Shown here piece after piece: positions 61,763 to 64,000 of a stretch of DNA of 64,000 bases. Every line of letters starts with the position of its first letter. The first letter of the stretch is position 1. The notes under the pieces were generated by a model that made no database searches, was not told the DNA's origin, and saw nothing but the letters and a program-made list of their open reading frames with translations. Source of the stretch: Pseudomonas sp. PB106 (GTDB taxonomy: Bacteria; Pseudomonadota; Gammaproteobacteria; Pseudomonadales; Pseudomonadaceae); NCBI RefSeq assembly GCF_009764645.1, contig NZ_RWIM01000015.1, positions 1-64,000 of the forward strand, in the 5' to 3' direction. A program made the position numbers and the translations under genes.

Positions 61763-62137
61763 AACCCCGGCTTTCGGCGATTTCACCGAATCATTACCGG
61801 TCACCGTGGCGGTGCTGGTCGCCGCCTCGGCATTGGCCTTGAGCTTGCTCAACTCTTCCCCGGCCCGCTCGATCTTGGCGCGCACGTTGTTCATGTCCTG
61901 ACGACTCTTCTCGATCAGGCTTTTCATCGAGCTGTGGCCGGTGATTCCGCGGGCCATGGCCACGCCGCCAATCGCCACCTGAATCAGACCGAACACACCG
62001 CCACGGCGCAGGCCTTTGCCGACCATGATCACGCCGCCGGCCAGCGAGCCGATGCGCTCCCAGCCTTCGACGTTTTGCTCGGGGTGGCTCTGGAACGGGG
62101 TGGATTCGATACGCTCGACGCGTTTGAGCTCGGTCAT
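61760..62137 (-). CDS. DUF2892-like (YgaP membrane domain type) protein
   Basis: A 125-residue protein. Residues 22-66 (NVEGWERIGSLAGGVIMVGKGL, then GVFGLIQVAIGGVAMARGITGHS) form two short membrane helices of the DUF2892 type. Residues 75-105 (SLIEKSRQDMNNVRAKIERAG) form a coiled coil. A Thr/Ala-rich tail ends the protein. Function is unknown. ATG 62137 follows GGAGAAAG. The 3' end overlaps the REP pair. Confidence 0.75.
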   Translation of the reverse strand: MTELKRVERIESTPFQSHPEQNVEGWERIGSLAGGVIMVGKGLRRGGVFGLIQVAIGGVAMARGITGHSSMKSLIEKSRQDMNNVRAKIERAGEELSKLKANAEAATSTATVTGNDSVKSPKAGV

Positions 62138-62218
62138 GATCTTTCTCCAGGCAATGAGTAATGGATAAACAAGCTGACTGCCAGAGCGGTCAGCTTGTTC
62201 CATCGGATGTGCGACGCT

Positions 62219-62689
62219 TCAGCGGAATTTTGGCCCGGAGCGGGTGTTCAGGCCTTTGGCCATACGGTCGTAGAGCACGACGTTGACCGTGGCGGCGAGG
62301 TTCATGCAGCCGGTGGTCGGGATGTACACGACGTCTTCGCACCAGTCGCGGATCTCTTTATCCAGCGAGCCGTCTTCGGGGCCGAAGATGTACAGGGCGC
62401 GATCCGGGTGGGTGTATTCCGGCAGCGGGCGGGCGCCCTCAACCAGTTCCACGGCGACCGGCACACAGTTGAGCGGGAGGATCTTTTTCAGATCATCGAT
62501 GCCGATCAGCGGGATGTCGTAGTGCACGCGCTTGGTGTCGGTGACGAAGTCGGCGGCGCGTTCATAACGCTTGCCGGTGTAGAACACCGACGCCACGCCG
62601 TAGCAGCCTGCGGCGCGCATCACCGAACCGACGTTCTCCGGTGACTTGGGGTTATACAAACCAATGCAGCTGTACCGTTTGTCTGCCAC
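62219..62689 (-). CDS. TrmH/SpoU-family RNA methyltransferase
   Basis: A 156-residue SPOUT-class methyltransferase. NPKSPENVGSVMRAAGCYGV near residues 13-32 is motif 1, AIYIFGPEDGSL-type (here LYIFGPEDGSLD) near 106 is motif 2, and PTTGCMNLAATVNVVLYD near 128-145 is motif 3. It methylates tRNA or rRNA; the exact target is unknown. The start is taken as GTG 62689 (VADKRYSC), with GAAGG upstream. A longer reading to 62740 would place TTG before an apparent TATAAT box. Confidence 0.87.
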   Translation of the reverse strand: MADKRYSCIGLYNPKSPENVGSVMRAAGCYGVASVFYTGKRYERAADFVTDTKRVHYDIPLIGIDDLKKILPLNCVPVAVELVEGARPLPEYTHPDRALYIFGPEDGSLDKEIRDWCEDVVYIPTTGCMNLAATVNVVLYDRMAKGLNTRSGPKFR

Positions 62690-62733
62690 GAGCGGGGTGC
62701 CTTCGGGAAAAAGAGGGCGATTATACGGGGATA

Positions 62734-62822
62734 AGATCAAAAGATCGCAGCCTTCGGCAGCTCCTACATTTTGATGGCGTACACCCTGTAGGAGCTGCCG
62801 AAGGCTGCGATCTTTTGCTTTT
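62734..62822. repeat. REP pair (GATCGCAGCC class)
   Basis: Near-perfect inverted arms GATCAAAAGATCGCAGCC...CCTACA and TGTAGGAGCTGCCGAAGGCTGCGATCTTTTGC (written in two parts) at 62734-62767 and 62787-62822. It separates yajD and the TrmH-family gene, both read leftwards, so it likely terminates yajD. Confidence 0.9.
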
Positions 62823-63193
62823 TAATCTTCTTTCTTCATCAACCCGGCCAACGCGGCAAACGGGTTATGCGTCGCCTTGGCGATCTTCGGCGTGCTCAGC
62901 GAGCCGTCACCGAAATACTGCTGGTCGGTGTAACGCGAATGTTCGTTGTCGTGGCAGTACAGGCACAACAGCTCCCAGTTCGAGCCGTCTTGCGGGTTGT
63001 TGTCGTGGTTATGGTCGCGGTGGTGCACGGTCAGTTCGCTCAGGCGCTTGCCGGAAAACTCACGGGCGCAGCGGCCACAAACGTGCGGGTACATCTTCAG
63101 GGCTTTGTCGCGGTAGCCCATTTCCTTGTCGCGCTGGTTGTCGGCGAGGATGCGATCCAGCTTCGACGTGTTGGTTGGGGTGGTCGAACTCAT
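62822..63193 (-). CDS. yajD: YajD-type HNH nuclease
   Basis: A 123-residue HNH protein. Two CxxC pairs (HVCGRCAREF and LLCLYCHDNEH) frame the HNH core LTVHHRDHNHDNNPQDGSNWELL near residues 53-75. This matches E. coli YajD in length and motifs. It is predicted to bind zinc and cut DNA; a physiological role is not known, and nothing nearby suggests phage or defence. ATG 63193 follows AAGGTGA. It lies 48 bp after the spermidine-synthase-like gene. Confidence 0.9.
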   Translation of the reverse strand: MSSTTPTNTSKLDRILADNQRDKEMGYRDKALKMYPHVCGRCAREFSGKRLSELTVHHRDHNHDNNPQDGSNWELLCLYCHDNEHSRYTDQQYFGDGSLSTPKIAKATHNPFAALAGLMKKED

Positions 63194-63241
63194 GGGTTCA
63201 CCTTTGTAAAAGACTAATGACGGTTATGCGCAGAGTTTAGC

Positions 63242-63928
63242 TCAGCCCTTGAGCTTCTCGGCAATCCAGATCGTGTGGCGCGTGCCCTTGTTGCCGTGGG
63301 CGAAGACCTGGACTTCTTCGGCCTTGAAACCGGCCTTCTTCAATTTGTCGGAAAACAGCCGATCAGCGCTGGCCGACCATACGGCGAGCACGCCTTTCGG
63401 ACGCAACGCTTTGGCGCAGGCATTCAGACCCGCGGCGGAATACAGCCAACTGTTGGCCTTCTGCGTCAGACCTTCAGGGCCATTGTCGACATCAAGCATG
63501 ATCGCGTCGAAACCGTTCGGCTCGCTTTGCAGCACCTTGGCCACGTCTTCCTGACGGATCACCGTGCGCGGATCGAGCAGCGGGCGACCGGACTTTTCCC
63601 CGAGCGGGCCGCGGTTCCACTCGACCACGCCGGGTACCAGCTCCGCAACCACCACTTCGGCGCTTTTGCCCAGGTGCTTGAGCGCGGAGGCGAGGGTGAA
63701 GCCCATGCCCAAACCGCCGATCAGTACCCGCGAATCCGGTCGGCCGGCGACCTTGCGGCACGGAATTTCCGCCAGTGCGTCTTCGGAGCCGTGCATGCGC
63801 GTGTTCATCAATTGCCCGCCGTCGCCGCCCTGGATTTTGATGACGAAATCCTCGCCATACTCGAACAGGCACAGGGCACCGCCGCTTTCAGGGATCGGGG
63901 TGGTGTCGAGCAGAACGAAACGTTTCAT
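63242..63928 (-). CDS. Spermidine-synthase-like SAM-fold protein
   Basis: A 228-residue protein with a Rossmann fold of the SpeE type. VLIGGLGMGFTLASALKHL near residues 68-86 is motif I, VVAELVPGVVEWNRGP near 92-107 is the acidic strand, and FDAIMLDVDNGPEGLTQ near 140-156 is the active block. It lacks the N-terminal beta domain of SpeE and its polyamine residues are not clear, so spermidine synthesis should not be assumed. The gene starts near the window's right end with GGAG upstream (complement). Confidence 0.82.
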   Translation of the reverse strand: MKRFVLLDTTPIPESGGALCLFEYGEDFVIKIQGGDGGQLMNTRMHGSEDALAEIPCRKVAGRPDSRVLIGGLGMGFTLASALKHLGKSAEVVVAELVPGVVEWNRGPLGEKSGRPLLDPRTVIRQEDVAKVLQSEPNGFDAIMLDVDNGPEGLTQKANSWLYSAAGLNACAKALRPKGVLAVWSASADRLFSDKLKKAGFKAEEVQVFAHGNKGTRHTIWIAEKLKG

Positions 63929-64000
63929 GGAAATCTCTACAAGGGGGAAGGCAAGCAGGCCCGTTGGGAGTAGCCTGAGCGCAGACTAGAGGCCAAACGG

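Overview
The window is a chromosomal segment of a fluorescent Pseudomonas (P. fluorescens group). This is inferred from the syntenic core blocks (algU-mucA-mucB-mucD without mucC, dapA-bamC-MBL-purC with a downstream tRNA-Ser, ygfZ/sdhE/ygfX/nadB, rnd-ycgL), from phaG, from the tctCBA/opdH/tctDE tricarboxylate locus, and from many intergenic REP sequences of the three classes typical of this group. No transposase, integrase, phage gene or CRISPR array is visible.

Layout. 1-6.1 kb is a small accessory zone: low-affinity iron permease homologue, a solitary HsdR_N-type nuclease-fold protein, two SAM methyltransferases (one Tam-like), a DUF6124-type small protein behind a very structured leader, a hicAB toxin-antitoxin pair (hicA starts at GTG), and an orphan BRCT protein. 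Then come tRNA-Gly(CCC), phaG (links fatty-acid synthesis to PHA/HAA precursors), rsuA, a small Cys-rich protein and a membrane diguanylate cyclase. Two tandem Tyr-rich lipoproteins follow (10.36-11.2 kb).

11.4-19.07 kb is an AT-richer three-gene unit: a family-4 glycosyltransferase, a membrane-anchored protein of unknown family, and a 1854-residue RTX calcium-binding protein. No type I transporter is encoded nearby. This is the most unusual part of the window. 19.1-21.1 kb holds a 3-hydroxyisobutyryl-CoA hydrolase homologue and ung. 21.2-28.9 kb is the tricarboxylate uptake locus: AbrB-like protein, tctA, tctB, tctC and an OprD-family porin, divergent from the tctD/tctE two-component system.

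29-46 kb is core genome: HDOD protein, ygfZ, sdhE, ygfX, nadB, the algU envelope-stress operon, a BepA-like protease, TusA-like protein, AI-2E-family exporter, bcp, gcvR, dapA-bamC-MBL-purC, tRNA-Ser(CGA) and a DUF1508 protein. 46.4-50.6 kb is a tightly coupled gtr-type operon (GT2, methyltransferase, GtrA flippase, DUF6311 membrane protein), probably modifying a surface glycan. 50.6-54.4 kb has two LysR regulators, a CHMI-family isomerase and a CynX/NimT-type MFS transporter. 54.8-64 kb has an EptA-type lipid A phosphoethanolamine transferase, rnd-ycgL, a D-2-hydroxyacid dehydrogenase, a nitroreductase, ycgN, a degenerate M61-like protein, a DUF2892-like membrane protein, a TrmH-family RNA methyltransferase, yajD and a spermidine-synthase-like protein.

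Functions are assigned from motifs and remembered family sequences only; no search was run. Operons are inferred from spacing, overlaps and terminator hairpins.
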